From Entamoeba invadens IP1 (lineage: Eukaryota; Evosea; Mastigamoebida; Endamoebidae), in NCBI RefSeq assembly GCF_000330505.1, contig NW_004440426.1:832722-896721 (forward strand): a DNA stretch of 64,000 nt. The letters are read 5' to 3'. A model generated the notes under the pieces. It worked only from the letters and a program-made list of their open reading frames with translations, did not search any database and was not told where the DNA came from. A program made the translations under genes and the position numbers. The first letter of the stretch is position 1. Each line of letters begins with the position of its first letter. This document shows positions 30,301-38,706 of this stretch, piece after piece.

Positions 30301-32745
30301 ATCGTCTGAACACATTTCACATTCAGCTGCAAAAGTTGTGCAACTCTCGCATTTCAGTGAAAGTGGGTTTGTTATTACCCAATTCGTATAATTACATTTG
30401 GTGCATGTACCATCTCTTGGATCACATTCAGCACATGAAGAGTCACATGGAACACAAATTATTTCATCGTTTTGTTGAGTGGGATACCACCCTTTTTGAC
30501 ACTCTAAACAACTTCTTGTATTGTCATTTGTACACTGCACACAATATTCATCAAATTGAGCGCAAATTTCACATGTTTGTTGTGGTTCTTTAAATGGAAC
30601 ATACCCTTCGTTACACAACAAACAAATTCCAGTTGTTCCATTGCAATTTTGACTACAAGATGTGTCACATTGAATACATTGACCTCCTTCACTGTTTGGT
30701 TTAAATGTCTCTTTACAATTTGTACAATTACGAACACCACCTTCTGCACAAACTTCACAATTTTGATCAAATAAGAAACATGTCTGACAAGTCAGAGAAT
30801 CTTTGTTGAGCACCAAAACATAGCCAGGTGCACATGAAGTGCAATATCCAGTTGTCACATTACACTCGCCACCACATGTTTCATCACAATCAACACATTT
30901 AAACGGATCAACATTTTGTGGGTAAGTCCCTTTTTGGCATCTAATACATGACCGTAGTTTTTGTGAGCAAGTTTCACAATTCTCATCGAGTGAAGAACAT
31001 GGGTCACAGTCAATTTGAGATTCTTCGGCTTTTTTTGTATAATTTGTTGCACAAATGTTACATGTTCCAGTTTGAACATTACACCCTTGTGGCGTACACG
31101 TTGAAGAACAAGGAATACATTCTCCTGTTACAGAAGGGTAGTAGCCCAAAACACATTCACGACATTCTCTTTTGGATGTTGAAACACATTTGGTACAATT
31201 TGAGTCAAATGTTGAACACGTTTCACACTCGACATCACTCGACAAACTAAATACATAATTCGGTTGACACACCAAACACCTTGCTTCATAATTTGAACAG
31301 GTAGCACATGAATCTGGGCATTGTACACAACTCCCATTCATAAGGTAATGCCCATTCGAACAATTAAAACACCGTGTAGCATCACATTTGTCACAATTTG
31401 ATTGACATGACAAACATTCATTAGAGTCTAAATAAAACCCAGAGAAGCACGTTTTACATGATAATAGAAAATTGCAAGATGAACATCCATTGGGACATTT
31501 TTTACAAACACCATAAAATGGATAATCTTGATCAAATGAAAAGGATAAGTAATAACCTTCTTTACAAGCATCACACATATCCGAATCAATACAAGTTAAA
31601 CACCCTTCATTACATGTATAACAATGACCATATGATTGATAATACCCAGACACACACGAGTAACACCGAATATCACCATCTTCACTATCACAGCTTGAAC
31701 ATCCAATTGGACATTCATTACATATATTGTTATTCATGTAAAATCCCTCTTTGCATTGATTACACTCTTCTAATGCAAAACAGTCATCACACCCATTCAT
31801 GCAATTTGTACATCCTTTTGTAGTCATGTACTTTCCTTCTTCACATTGATGGCAAAGCCTGTTGTAGTAATAGGGGTATGTTGGTTCACACTGTTCGCAC
31901 CTTTCTTTGTTATAACATTTTAAACAACCAGTTGAACACTTTTGACATCGATTGTTGTAATCAATATAGAATCCTTGGGGACACTTGTTACATGTGCCTT
32001 CATATAAATACGGGTAGTCATAATCAAAGCATGAATCACATGACCAAGCATTGGAACATGTTTTGCAAATTTCATAACATTTGTTACAAAAATCAAAACT
32101 GGTTTTTGTTAAATAATACCCGTCTTTACATCGAGTACACTTTCCAGGACTATCTTTTGGGCTTGAAGATGGATTTAAACAATTTTTAACATAACAATTT
32201 TTAGAGTCATCAAGATAATTTTCATTTTTAAATCCACACCACCAACGTTTGCCATCGTCCTTTGAACAACGAACAGTATTTGGCGAACTACTTTTATAAT
32301 AAGGGCTATACCCATCTTTGCATTTTTTACAACTTCTTGAGTCTAAACATTCATAACAATTTGATCGCCCACAATCGGCCGTCTTTAATTGAGAAATATT
32401 GTTTGGACTTGAATACAAAGTGTTCAAAGCAAAGACCTCTGTACTAATTATCTTGTTAATTATAATGTAGCCATTCCGTTTCACTATTAGAGAGGTGTTA
32501 TTCAAAGACATATTCAACATGTTGGTTGTTTGAGAAATGTCAATGTTGAGTATTGTTGTGTTATAACATGAAATATCAAATTTCTCGTAGTTATAATTAT
32601 GTAACTTTAGAAAAACGTCATTTTGTTCAAATAAAGAAGTGTTGCAATTGGTCACATTATCAGAAAAGCACTGGATTACCCCGCGCTCCCAACACCACTG
32701 GAGTGCAAGGGATAATGATAACAACGTAAATATCAACACATACAT
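24364..32745 (-). CDS. Giant transmembrane receptor kinase (TMK) with CXXC-rich ectodomain
   Basis: A 2,793-codon frame without visible introns. A signal peptide (about 1-14) is followed by a ~120-residue leader, then a cysteine-rich ectodomain full of CxxC pairs. Nucleotides ~31230-27600 hold 17 tandem ~71-residue units, each with an F-D-x-N-C anchor, a G-x-Y-P turn and a T-C-G-x-x-C-N block. One transmembrane segment (about 2337-2362) is followed by a basic stop-transfer, a ~100-residue beta-sandwich-like domain (MSP/ASH-like) and a kinase domain: GEGSFGIVF, VAIKKMK, HRDIKPDN, DFGSSR, GTPKYMAPE. A 100-N gap at 24825-24924 removes kinase subdomains V-VIa. Entamoeba has many such TMKs with surface sensing and phagocytosis roles. 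Ligand unknown. Catalytic residues outside the gap are intact. Confidence 0.92.
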   Translation of the reverse strand: MYVLIFTLLSLSLALQWCWERGVIQCFSDNVTNCNTSLFEQNDVFLKLHNYNYEKFDISCYNTTILNIDISQTTNMLNMSLNNTSLIVKRNGYIIINKIISTEVFALNTLYSSPNNISQLKTADCGRSNCYECLDSRSCKKCKDGYSPYYKSSSPNTVRCSKDDGKRWWCGFKNENYLDDSKNCYVKNCLNPSSSPKDSPGKCTRCKDGYYLTKTSFDFCNKCYEICKTCSNAWSCDSCFDYDYPYLYEGTCNKCPQGFYIDYNNRCQKCSTGCLKCYNKERCEQCEPTYPYYYNRLCHQCEEGKYMTTKGCTNCMNGCDDCFALEECNQCKEGFYMNNNICNECPIGCSSCDSEDGDIRCYSCVSGYYQSYGHCYTCNEGCLTCIDSDMCDACKEGYYLSFSFDQDYPFYGVCKKCPNGCSSCNFLLSCKTCFSGFYLDSNECLSCQSNCDKCDATRCFNCSNGHYLMNGSCVQCPDSCATCSNYEARCLVCQPNYVFSLSSDVECETCSTFDSNCTKCVSTSKRECRECVLGYYPSVTGECIPCSSTCTPQGCNVQTGTCNICATNYTKKAEESQIDCDPCSSLDENCETCSQKLRSCIRCQKGTYPQNVDPFKCVDCDETCGGECNVTTGYCTSCAPGYVLVLNKDSLTCQTCFLFDQNCEVCAEGGVRNCTNCKETFKPNSEGGQCIQCDTSCSQNCNGTTGICLLCNEGYVPFKEPQQTCEICAQFDEYCVQCTNDNTRSCLECQKGWYPTQQNDEIICVPCDSSCAECDPRDGTCTKCNYTNWVITNPLSLKCESCTTFAAECEMCSDDFKRNCTTCVEGKRPDIISGKCTDCGVNCVESQCNSTTGICNKCITNYVFNSPRDENCILCSLFDNNCVECSDDSSRKCIKCKLGLYPKEENQFTCQACDTTCGDDCNATTGFCNSCQAYHVLYDEPSLTCQMCTDFDSNCQTCYSNKRACKVCQEGMYPDEVSGVCKQCNETCNNKCNTSDGTCTACITNYAFTDPPGLYCIPCKEFDQNCKQCGQTTFKKCYECETDFRPDPITGKCVGCADGCQKCGAITGKCTICKDGYVPNDPQNESCILCDQFDTKCEKCSKNFERKCITCKDHQNYPQLGVCDVCNTTCGGACNPTTGYCESCLPNYMFTDPPSTSCETCEEFEPNCMEGFCESNFTRGCTKCKSGMYPQQNGRCGDCDPTCGNKCDGTTGACTGCNTNHVFVSDDSKVCIPCETYDTNCITCNDQYKAEKCVKCKNGYYPYTNGTCILCDSTCGGKCNTENGECTGCQDDYVMSGMNCITCEQHNINCSTCDKLGLGTCQVCKNNNYAQDGICIPCESTCDNCDGVTGKCTTCQYNLVETEKGSGKCEECKKFDSNCSLCASDSSRNCTKCESGYYPVLQSNESKMCEPCDSSCNGICDVSFGYCLGCIDNFVLINSTSYVCENCTSFDSNCERCSSTFERKCTSCKPTFKPSQSGKCELCNETCKDNCDSTTGYCTSCNANYVLSNPPSSSCITCKTYDTKCVECPGGVERKCNNCESGYYPKTVGDMKCQQCHETCGGKCDTITGMCVGCKIGYVPNITTSLQCIICTDFDINCVECVTDERKCKKCKPGMYPDEQSGACKSCDTTCDSQCETFSGICTGCSSNHIFNDPKDKKCATCSSFDSNCSSCSSDFTRKCTLCNTNYYPDITSNKCVECNTIDNCKTCSPSNMYCLTCQDPYIQKNGMCESCPIGFFKESETKCGECYNFIEKCNLCDTLSVGKAKCTKCIYPFAIKNGKCDWCGSGELNDKQNGVCINTNNSCYSPTNNTFCIKCGKDAFLSNGSCVVDSNCESDSSLSLTSCDCSSQISTNSKCMEMLSKCKYQQSFKQSTSCISCQDNNILNEEKCVGVTTNEVIRNQIVYMCETGKYLTVDNKCQDCDSKTMICTNINNLSLSLLCKPNYIFTLKDSLCSDDTNCASIKNNECVKCYNDNFEVSKGKCTKCKNDNCALCVGGKCQMCSANHLMYSDNQCVAKELVNCMSSSHSGCTQCKEEFYQIDGKNVEGKYEFCAKTDTKLRCKYYSPNQLKCIECLNAYSLKNGICAETFDDETFEEENQTEAFNSLKGDLKTQEMVECQIRNNKGCQRCYDGYFLSDTICVKCLNDCLSCFNSSYCTSCSSEHFLDSFMKCQTLGNLAKRCEISLPSGIGCAICKKGYYKTEKDCKECDGSCHECVKKDECLSCKEGYFKISTESTKLCLSNSTLNNCTKSTSEGCVLCEESFYLQNGRCFVCENDCLTCRNGNMCETCRTDHVLVKGRCVHYTTIQHCIQAENSQCVACEGSNRPSDDGESCVYKTNYGVVIGIPVAVFIVFIILIAIVLVVVFLIIMKKKEKKKMKNICVFEMKRSNIEMVQINSVLSSNKKSIKFNLNDDNPIPVDEETRDLICIGNQSKHNMKVQFSVIEGCDHYEIRSVPTLISLKKGEACEFEIFIKPLCSCRIEECIMVIGLDIETGVQYNEKITVQTTTKNSTKLDYHELLEEKKLGEGSFGIVFKGLYRGKTVAIKKMKNTQATKSAIDEFTKEVAMLDKFRSDYIIHFYGACYIPSHVCMVTEYAEHGSLADMFSHEEXXXXXXXXXXXXXXXXXXXXXXXXXXXXXXXXXXNGILHRDIKPDNILVITMEDNIKANGKLTDFGSSRNVNMLMTNMTFTKGVGTPKYMAPEILNKQHYKMSSDVYSLGVAFYETLIWGEAYPKKDFKFAWSVADFVSSGKRRAYQEGMNKEAYNIVSGMWSHDLTNRTSIEVSSKQLQNLFDSL
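24825..24924. other. Assembly gap (100 N) inside the kinase domain
   Basis: Exactly 100 N. By alignment with the second receptor kinase in this window, about 20 residues (~60 nt) should be missing between GSLADMF and the catalytic loop, so the true gap is probably shorter than 100 bases. Confidence 0.98.
27600..31230 (-). repeat. 17 tandem ~71-residue Cys-rich units in the TMK ectodomain
   Basis: Seventeen consecutive units share the anchor (F/Y)-D-x-N-C-x-x-C at intervals of roughly 210-215 nt, each followed by C-x-x-C, a GxYP-like turn and a TCxxxCN block. The DNA copies are diverged at the nucleotide level, so this is an old protein-level repeat rather than a recent tandem duplication. 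Flanking parts of the ectodomain have other CxxC modules with different spacing. Confidence 0.8.
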
Positions 32746-33639
32746 TCAAATAATAAAATTATCGCATTTAAAGTTAAGGATTTATTCTTAAAACAAGGTG
32801 AACAATTTGAATCTATTTTTATTACTTTGAATTTAATTCAATTGTGAGAGAGTGACTATAAATACTCAATTATTTCCTGTGAAATGGGGCAATTTACTTT
32901 GGACTTGTAATTATTCTTATATTTCAAAACTAAAAAACCTTTTCTAAAATTCGTTTTTCTCACTATTTTATTTTGCCAATGGAAACTGTGTAAGAATTAA
33001 AAAAGTTAGTGTTAATATTAAAATAAATATCAAATTAGGGAAAAAATGAGAGTTTAGTATTTTTCCTAATAAAAAATAACTAAAAACTTAAATGTAAATC
33101 ATCTAGAATTTTTTTTTGGTAACGAATAAATCAAAAAAAACAGCTATCCAGACAATTGATTTGATATCAATTAAACCTGAAATGTTATTATTAAACAAAA
33201 ATAATATTATAGTTATGACTTAATATAATAAAACCAATTAATTATTATTGTTTTACTATTATAATAATAACAGACTTAATTTAGAAATTGTTGTTGATTT
33301 TTATCTGTATTGATTAGCAAAAGATAAATAAATAAAGGTTAGAATGTAAAGTGTTAAATAACGTTATGCACTTTGGACTTAATGGGCAGTGATTAAATAC
33401 TTTTGAATACAAAAATGATTCAGTGGTAAGTTTTTCTCCACTTCAAATACATGTTTTGATCGAAAACAAAGAGAGTTACTATCTCTTCGTCACAATCTTA
33501 AGTTATAATTAAAGTCTGAGTCTTTATAAAAAACGTCCATTATAATGAATTAAGATTCAAACCATTTATAATAGACGTTTTCTATTAAAAATATTTCTAT
33601 TATAAAACAATAGTTTTATTATTAAAGAAATATAGTTCA
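32746..33639. other. AT-rich intergenic region (divergent promoters)
   Basis: About 900 bp between the giant TMK and the divergent zinc-finger gene. It is AT-rich with a slightly more complex part at about 33300-33540. I see no supported gene or RNA there. Confidence 0.55.
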
Positions 33640-34200
33640 ATGCTCGATATAAAAACCTGCGAGACAAACTTCAAAAACCACACCATGAAAAAAGGAGCCA
33701 AATTTCCGACCTTAAAAACAAATGAGAAAGTAGGACGACGTGAGTGTGGGTGTTTTGGTACCGAGCACCGTGCAGCGGCGAATTGTCAAAGTTGTGGACG
33801 GATTCATTGTTCCGAAGAGGTTCCTGGCAAGTGTCTTTTTTGTGGTGAACGTCTTGAAATTATACGAAAGCCCGAAGGGTATGACGAAGCCCAAGAAAAG
33901 ATGGACATGTTGCTCTACTTCCAGCAGACACAAGCACAGCGTTCAGTAGTTCGAGACATGGCAGGTGAAGACCCTATGAAGCTTGACTTATGGTTGAAAA
34001 AGCAACCAAAAAAGCCTCAACGACAGAAGAAAGAAATTTCTAAGAAAGTTCTTTATGGAAAAAAGGTGCAGTACCAGAACGATGATTCGTTTAATGCAGA
34101 TTTCATGGAAGAGGACGACATTGGTACTGCTCAAGTATATAACATCAACGTGAAGAAGAATGTTGATACACTCGCAGAAGACGCAGACTACGAGGATTAA
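33640..34200 (+). CDS. TRIP4: TRIP4/ASC-1-type zinc finger protein
   Basis: The 186-aa protein carries a C2HC5-type zinc finger at about residues 35-75: CGCFGTEHRAAANC, then C-G-R-I-H-C, K-C-L-F-C-G. This is the spacing and wording of the TRIP4 (activating signal cointegrator 1) finger. After it comes the family's helical block that begins with a hydrophobic helix followed by T-x-A-x-R and an M-x-D-W/L segment, then an acidic tail. In animals and yeast, TRIP4/Rqt4 acts in the ASC/RQT complex on stalled ribosomes and transcription. The C-terminal ASCH domain of animal TRIP4 is absent, so this resembles the shorter Rqt4-like form. Start is the first ATG. Family call is good; complex membership inferred. 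Confidence 0.8.
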   Translation: MLDIKTCETNFKNHTMKKGAKFPTLKTNEKVGRRECGCFGTEHRAAANCQSCGRIHCSEEVPGKCLFCGERLEIIRKPEGYDEAQEKMDMLLYFQQTQAQRSVVRDMAGEDPMKLDLWLKKQPKKPQRQKKEISKKVLYGKKVQYQNDDSFNADFMEEDDIGTAQVYNINVKKNVDTLAEDADYED

Positions 34201-34347
34201 TGTTTTTATAACTTTGATTTAATAGTTCTGTTTGTAATTGTTTATAGTTTGCTTTTTTTATTAAATAAATACTATAATATTTATTATAAAAACAATTATA
34301 AAAATTTAAAAAAATTAACTAGAATTTATAGTAAAACTCAATTATAG

Positions 34348-35377
34348 TTAATCGTCGCTCAAGTCATCATCCGACGAGTTACGCTCCTTCGAGAAAATTC
34401 CTCCGCTGAATTTAGTGTGTTTCTTTTCTCTTGGGTCGGCCTTCAATGTTGTTTCAACAGCTCCAACTCTGGAGAGAGCCCACTCCAAATCTTATAGTTA
34501 ATTTTATGTTACTTCTAGTACAGCAAATAATGATATAATACATATATTATAATAAATTATATTTATTAATACAACAATTGATACTGATTTGAATAAATAA
34601 CAATATTATAATATATAGTACAGTAAAAACAAACCGTCGCAAGTCATGAAATTTCCACCGAACTCTGCCAAGCCGATGAATTGTTTGACATGGTTAGTGT
34701 TTCTGTAGACGATAAGAGTAGGGAGGAGTTTGTCTGGGTAGTTAGGAATAGCAAGGTGACTAAGAATCTTCACGAATTTGGTTGCTCTCTTTTTGACTGC
34801 CAACTCTGCGAGTCTTGTTTCTAATATTCTGCAAGGCTCAATCCCATTTTTGTATAATAAGACAACAACAAAACATTGTTTTGAAGCTTCTGTGACCTCC
34901 GTCTTATACTCCCCAGCAGTCAGTTCAGTGACTTCTTTATATTTGTTTTTCTCTGCTTGTGCTTTTAACTGTGCGATTCGTCGTTCTTTGATTTTCTGAA
35001 GTTCTTCGTCACTGTCATCATCTTCGAGTAACTCGTCGACTTCTTCCAACGTTTTTCCTTCATTTGGGTCTATTTGTTCGACGGGTTGTTCTCTATTCCT
35101 GAGTATTTGTCTGTATTATTTTAATATTAGTAATTATTAATTAAATAAACTAAACTGCATTATATTGAATTTTATTTAATAATTAACTATTAAAAGCTTT
35201 TATTTATAAATGATGTAACAAAACCACAAACTTGTATAATATGTTCCCTTGGTCATATAACTTACGCTCTTCCTCAGACATAGCACTTTTGTTGACTTTG
35301 TTAATTGCATCACTCCACTCAGTCGTCTCACGCTTGCGTACAATGCCGTTCACAAGTTGTTTCTCGACTGAATTCAT
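34348..35377 (-). CDS. PDCL3: Phosducin-like protein, PhLP2/PDCL3 type (3 exons)
   Basis: Three exons join in frame: 35377-35232, 35110-34635 and 34490-34348, 765 nt, 254 aa. Intron 1 (35231-35111, 121 nt) runs GTTTGT to CAG; intron 2 (34634-34491, 144 nt) runs GTTTGT to AAG. The N-terminal helical part ends with an acidic block (LEEVDELLEDDDSDEE), followed by a thioredoxin-like fold with E-V-T-E-A-S-K, VVLLYKNGIEPC, IPNYPDKLLPTLIVYR and the family block QFIGLAEFGG. Exon 3 supplies the conserved DLEW helix and a Ser/Asp tail. PhLP2 proteins are chaperone partners of the CCT complex for actin/tubulin folding. Without splicing only the middle exon is open and the ends look truncated. The call is strong. 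Confidence 0.88.
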
Positions 35378-35839
35378 GCGGTTTATTAATTTTGAGTTGG
35401 ATTTTTTACACCACCTCCAATGGGAAGTTGTTCATATTCTTCAAGGAGGCGGTAAATAGTTTTTTATAGTTCTTTTATTACTTCTTGCTTAGTTGTGCGC
35501 AATTGTCTCCAAAATACGCAGCTAATGCATTACGTCACCATTTGTGTACCAAACAGTATATTTTTCCCTCTTAATTTATCATTTTTTATCACAATTTCAG
35601 CACTTAGTGTGTTGAGTCAATTTGGTGATATTTTGGTAAATATAATTTAGCGTCGAGGTGTTTCTATTTGGAGTTTTACTGGCAATATTATCTTATTGGT
35701 TAAGTGTATGAACCACAAACCATTAATTTTGTTATATTTATTCGATAATGCCGAACACCAGTTTTAAATAACTAATACAAATTCTATATATATAGTAAAA
35801 AACAATTAAAATGGTATTATTCAAAATATAATAAGAAAG
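35378..35839. other. Intergenic region
   Basis: About 460 bp between the phosducin-like gene and the RRM gene, of mixed composition. No open frame with a recognisable motif; it probably contains the promoter of the phosducin-like gene. Confidence 0.55.
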
Positions 35840-36073
35840 TTAAGGTTTTGAAATAGTAAAATCCTTGTTTTGTGAAAGCACCTCAAAAGCAGTTTGAGCT
35901 TGCTCGACTGTTTCAAACGAGACGTAATATGCAAATTTCTGAGACGGAAGTTCTTTTATGCGGCCCACCTTTCCATTTTGTTCACAAAGAGCTTTGACGT
36001 CGTCAGTGGTTAATGTCTCGTTGTGTGAAATAATCTTGATAATGGGAATGTATTTGTGTGGAGTTTTACTCAT
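35840..36073 (-). CDS. Small single-RRM RNA-binding protein
   Basis: The 77-aa protein is essentially one RNA recognition motif: beta-1 IIKIIS, helix 1 LTTDDVKALCEQNG, a turn V-G-R-I-K-E-L, beta-3 KFAYYVSFET (RNP1-like aromatic pair) and helix 2 EQAQTAFEVL. The RNP1 aromatic residues are present, but the usual lysine/arginine-glycine start of RNP1 is not. Partner and RNA target cannot be read from sequence. It may be one exon of a longer gene, as the frame ends abruptly, but I see no splice signal. It is short and therefore of moderate confidence. Confidence 0.6.
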   Translation of the reverse strand: MSKTPHKYIPIIKIISHNETLTTDDVKALCEQNGKVGRIKELPSQKFAYYVSFETVEQAQTAFEVLSQNKDFTISKP

Positions 36074-36322
36074 TGAGTTTTATAGTTTTATTTTTAATTT
36101 GTTATACTATAAAATATACTACAGAGCTTCACATACCAGTAACCATTTTAAAACTATAATATACTAATATAATAATTATATAAAATATTCTGGATTGAAC
36201 AATTTGAATTGTTTTTGGTATTGTTAAGAAAAATGTACCATACAAATTAGTAAAATAATAGTATAAACATAATACATTTTATCATCTAATTTAAATAAAT
36301 ACAAAGATGAACTAGAAACCAT

Positions 36323-37558
36323 ATGTCTACGAGTGAAGAGTCTGAGTTTACAATAGCACCAAAACTGACTGAAGATTCGATATTACTTTCAGAGTCAAAT
36401 GTTTCTCTTTTTAGTAATAACCGAGGGTTTGTCAGTCTTGATGATGACGTTCTTCGTAAAATTCTAAGTAATTTGGACCTCTTTTCGTTCCTACGAGTGA
36501 CAATGACATGTAAACGAATGAATCGATATGATGACGACATTGATATATGGAAAGAGATTGCCGGTGTTTCCAATGCGCCGGACGTTGGGTCTTGTTTTGA
36601 TGAATTTATGGAGAAGTATGGTGAGTCATATATTAACAAACAAATTGGTATGAGTAACACAATAACATTTATAACAACAACTCGAATGATTTTCAATAAT
36701 GTTTTTGTCGAATTGTTTTGCTTAATTTGTTCAATCGTCTTCTTCTCATTTTTTAGTGCAAGTTTTATCCATGAAAATCCACTCTATGGAATATTACTGA
36801 TACCGTCTATATTATTCTATGGTGGATTACCTTTCATAGAAGTTATGTGGGTGAGGGACTTAGATAAACTGAACGCGTACAATCACTTAAGACAGGTCTA
36901 TAAATGTATTTCGTGGTATGGGATTTTGATACAATACGAACTCTTTGATAAAAATGGAGTTGTCAACACCTTACTCAGAAGCTCAGTAATATTAGTGATA
37001 GGTTTTGGAGTTTTTTTGTGGTCGATAAAGTCAACAAGGAGCGCAGTTATCCCTGGGCTTGTATTGCTTGTGTTGTATAGTTTATTTTCTAGTTTTAAAT
37101 GGTTCAGAAAAGTTAACGAAGGTCGAGTTCGGTTGTTCCAGTTGATTTTTTACACTCCAAGTGCTGTTATATTGAGTTTTGGTCTTCTACTACGGTTTTC
37201 TAGTAACAAAAAAGATTTAAGCGATTGGGTTATGATTTGTGGGACTATCGTGGCGATTTTTTTCCGTGTTTCTCATTCCATTGGAATATTGTTTTGTTCC
37301 TCAAATATCAATTTAGTGAAATACACCCGTGGGTGGTTCTCAAAACGATATTTACTTTTTAAAGAAGACGAATCGTTTGGTTTCGTTCTTTACAATTTTA
37401 TTTCTTTGTGTTGTAACTTTTTACTTGCACTTGCGTTTTGTTTCGAAATATGCGACTTCCAAAACACGTTTTATATTATTGTTGCATCTACAATTCTTGT
37501 CTATTCATTCCTTTCTGTTTGTGCTGCACGTTCAGTCGTTTATGTAAATTCTCACTAA
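36323..37558 (+). CDS. F-box-like protein with ~8 transmembrane segments
   Basis: The 411-aa protein has a soluble N-terminus. Residues about 38-80 resemble an F-box: D-D-D-V-L-R-K-I-L-S-N-L, F-L-R-V-T-M-T-C-K-R-M and a following W-K-E-I. The rest is polytopic: hydrophobic stretches of membrane-spanning length near residues 130-155, 160-180, 225-245, 250-270, 280-300, 305-325, 350-375 and 385-405, so about eight segments. F-box proteins link substrates to SCF ubiquitin ligases and are rarely multi-spanning membrane proteins, so this would be an unusual ER or endosomal form. No transporter or channel signature is visible. Both halves are in one uninterrupted frame. Function unknown. Confidence 0.65.
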   Translation: MSTSEESEFTIAPKLTEDSILLSESNVSLFSNNRGFVSLDDDVLRKILSNLDLFSFLRVTMTCKRMNRYDDDIDIWKEIAGVSNAPDVGSCFDEFMEKYGESYINKQIGMSNTITFITTTRMIFNNVFVELFCLICSIVFFSFFSASFIHENPLYGILLIPSILFYGGLPFIEVMWVRDLDKLNAYNHLRQVYKCISWYGILIQYELFDKNGVVNTLLRSSVILVIGFGVFLWSIKSTRSAVIPGLVLLVLYSLFSSFKWFRKVNEGRVRLFQLIFYTPSAVILSFGLLLRFSSNKKDLSDWVMICGTIVAIFFRVSHSIGILFCSSNINLVKYTRGWFSKRYLLFKEDESFGFVLYNFISLCCNFLLALAFCFEICDFQNTFYIIVASTILVYSFLSVCAARSVVYVNSH

Positions 37559-37870
37559 TTCATGCATTTTTATTGTATTATATTATTACTATTAATTATA
37601 ATAAATTAATACATTACATCAAGATAATTGATTAGATTCTTAACAATAAATTATAATAGAAATTTAAAAAACGCCATCAAGATTTTTTTTATTTTTACTC
37701 TTAAACTCGTTTATAGTTTTTCAGCAAATATTAATAGTTTTAATTTAAATTACAAACACTAATTAAATTAATCATCAATTAATTAAATAACTATAATTAT
37801 TTTATTAATTATAGTTATTTGTATACAAAAAAATAAAAAAAACTTGTAACTAAAAAAGAGACCAAAACGA
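37559..37870. other. AT-rich intergenic region
   Basis: About 310 bp, nearly all A/T, between two plus-strand genes. Nothing else seen. Confidence 0.6.
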
Positions 37871-38635
37871 ATGAGCACGTCGTCTAGAAAACAAATTCTT
37901 TCATATATAACTGATTATAACGACTTTGACGTTTGGGAATGCGTAGCTAAATGTGAAAATGAAGGTGATCTTGACGCCATATCCGGGGAATTAAAAGATT
38001 ACCAAACGAAAAACAAAGACGCTTTAGTAGAACTGATAAATTCTCGTTTTGAAGAACTTGTCTTTCTTTCCAAAACGTTATCCGAGATCAAGGAATTAAC
38101 CAATGAGATTAAATATCCGATGATGGTTTTAGAGAAGTCGACAACGGAGCAGATTCGGGCAATTCAAGATCGAATATCAAAACTCATAGAAACCCTCACA
38201 CTCAAGTACAAAACAGAAGAGCAAAACGAAAAGGATAAAAATGAGCAAAAAATCACACGCTGTTATGACAGACTTAACAAAAATTTGGAAAATCCCAAAA
38301 GTGCAGAACAACTCGAAGTCGCATGTTACCAGTTAGAGATGGTTAAATATTTAGTTCACACCTTCGAAACAGCAAATTGCTCTGTTGAGATATCTAGTTT
38401 GTTTGAACTATACTTAATACTAGTCTTTTTACTATAAAATAGCGTCGATGGTACAGACAAACAGACTCATGGCACAGAGACTTTTGGTGATCTTGGAAAT
38501 CGCCTCCACGCACTTATCGACCAGTTTTTGCTTGATGCGGTGACTGCGCAGAATCAAAAAGTGATTGACATATGTACCAATTGTTATGGCTTACTTGGAG
38601 AGATGGAGATATCGCAACCTTCATTACAGAAATAA
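37871..38635 (+). CDS. COG2: COG2-like subunit of the conserved oligomeric Golgi complex (short, 2 exons)
   Basis: Exon 1 (37871-38400) and exon 2 (38443-38635) join across a 42-nt intron to a 240-aa frame. The N-terminal half matches the COG2 N-terminal domain pattern: ALVELINSRFEELVFLSKTL, then an I-R-x-I-x-D-R-I-S-K coiled coil. Exon 2 continues with helices resembling the following COG2 segment (HALIDQFLLDAVTAQ). The COG complex tethers vesicles at the Golgi. Animal and yeast COG2 are much longer (several hundred residues), so this copy would be only the N-terminal domain. The in-frame donor reads GTTTGA, not GTTTGT; the neighbouring GTTTGT at 38397 does not give the right frame. Family call moderate to good; exon boundary less certain. 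Confidence 0.7.
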
Positions 38636-38706
38636 TGTTATTGATTCAAAATGTTATTCATGAACTAACACAAAACTATTAATTTGATAAATTTACTACA
38701 TAGCAT

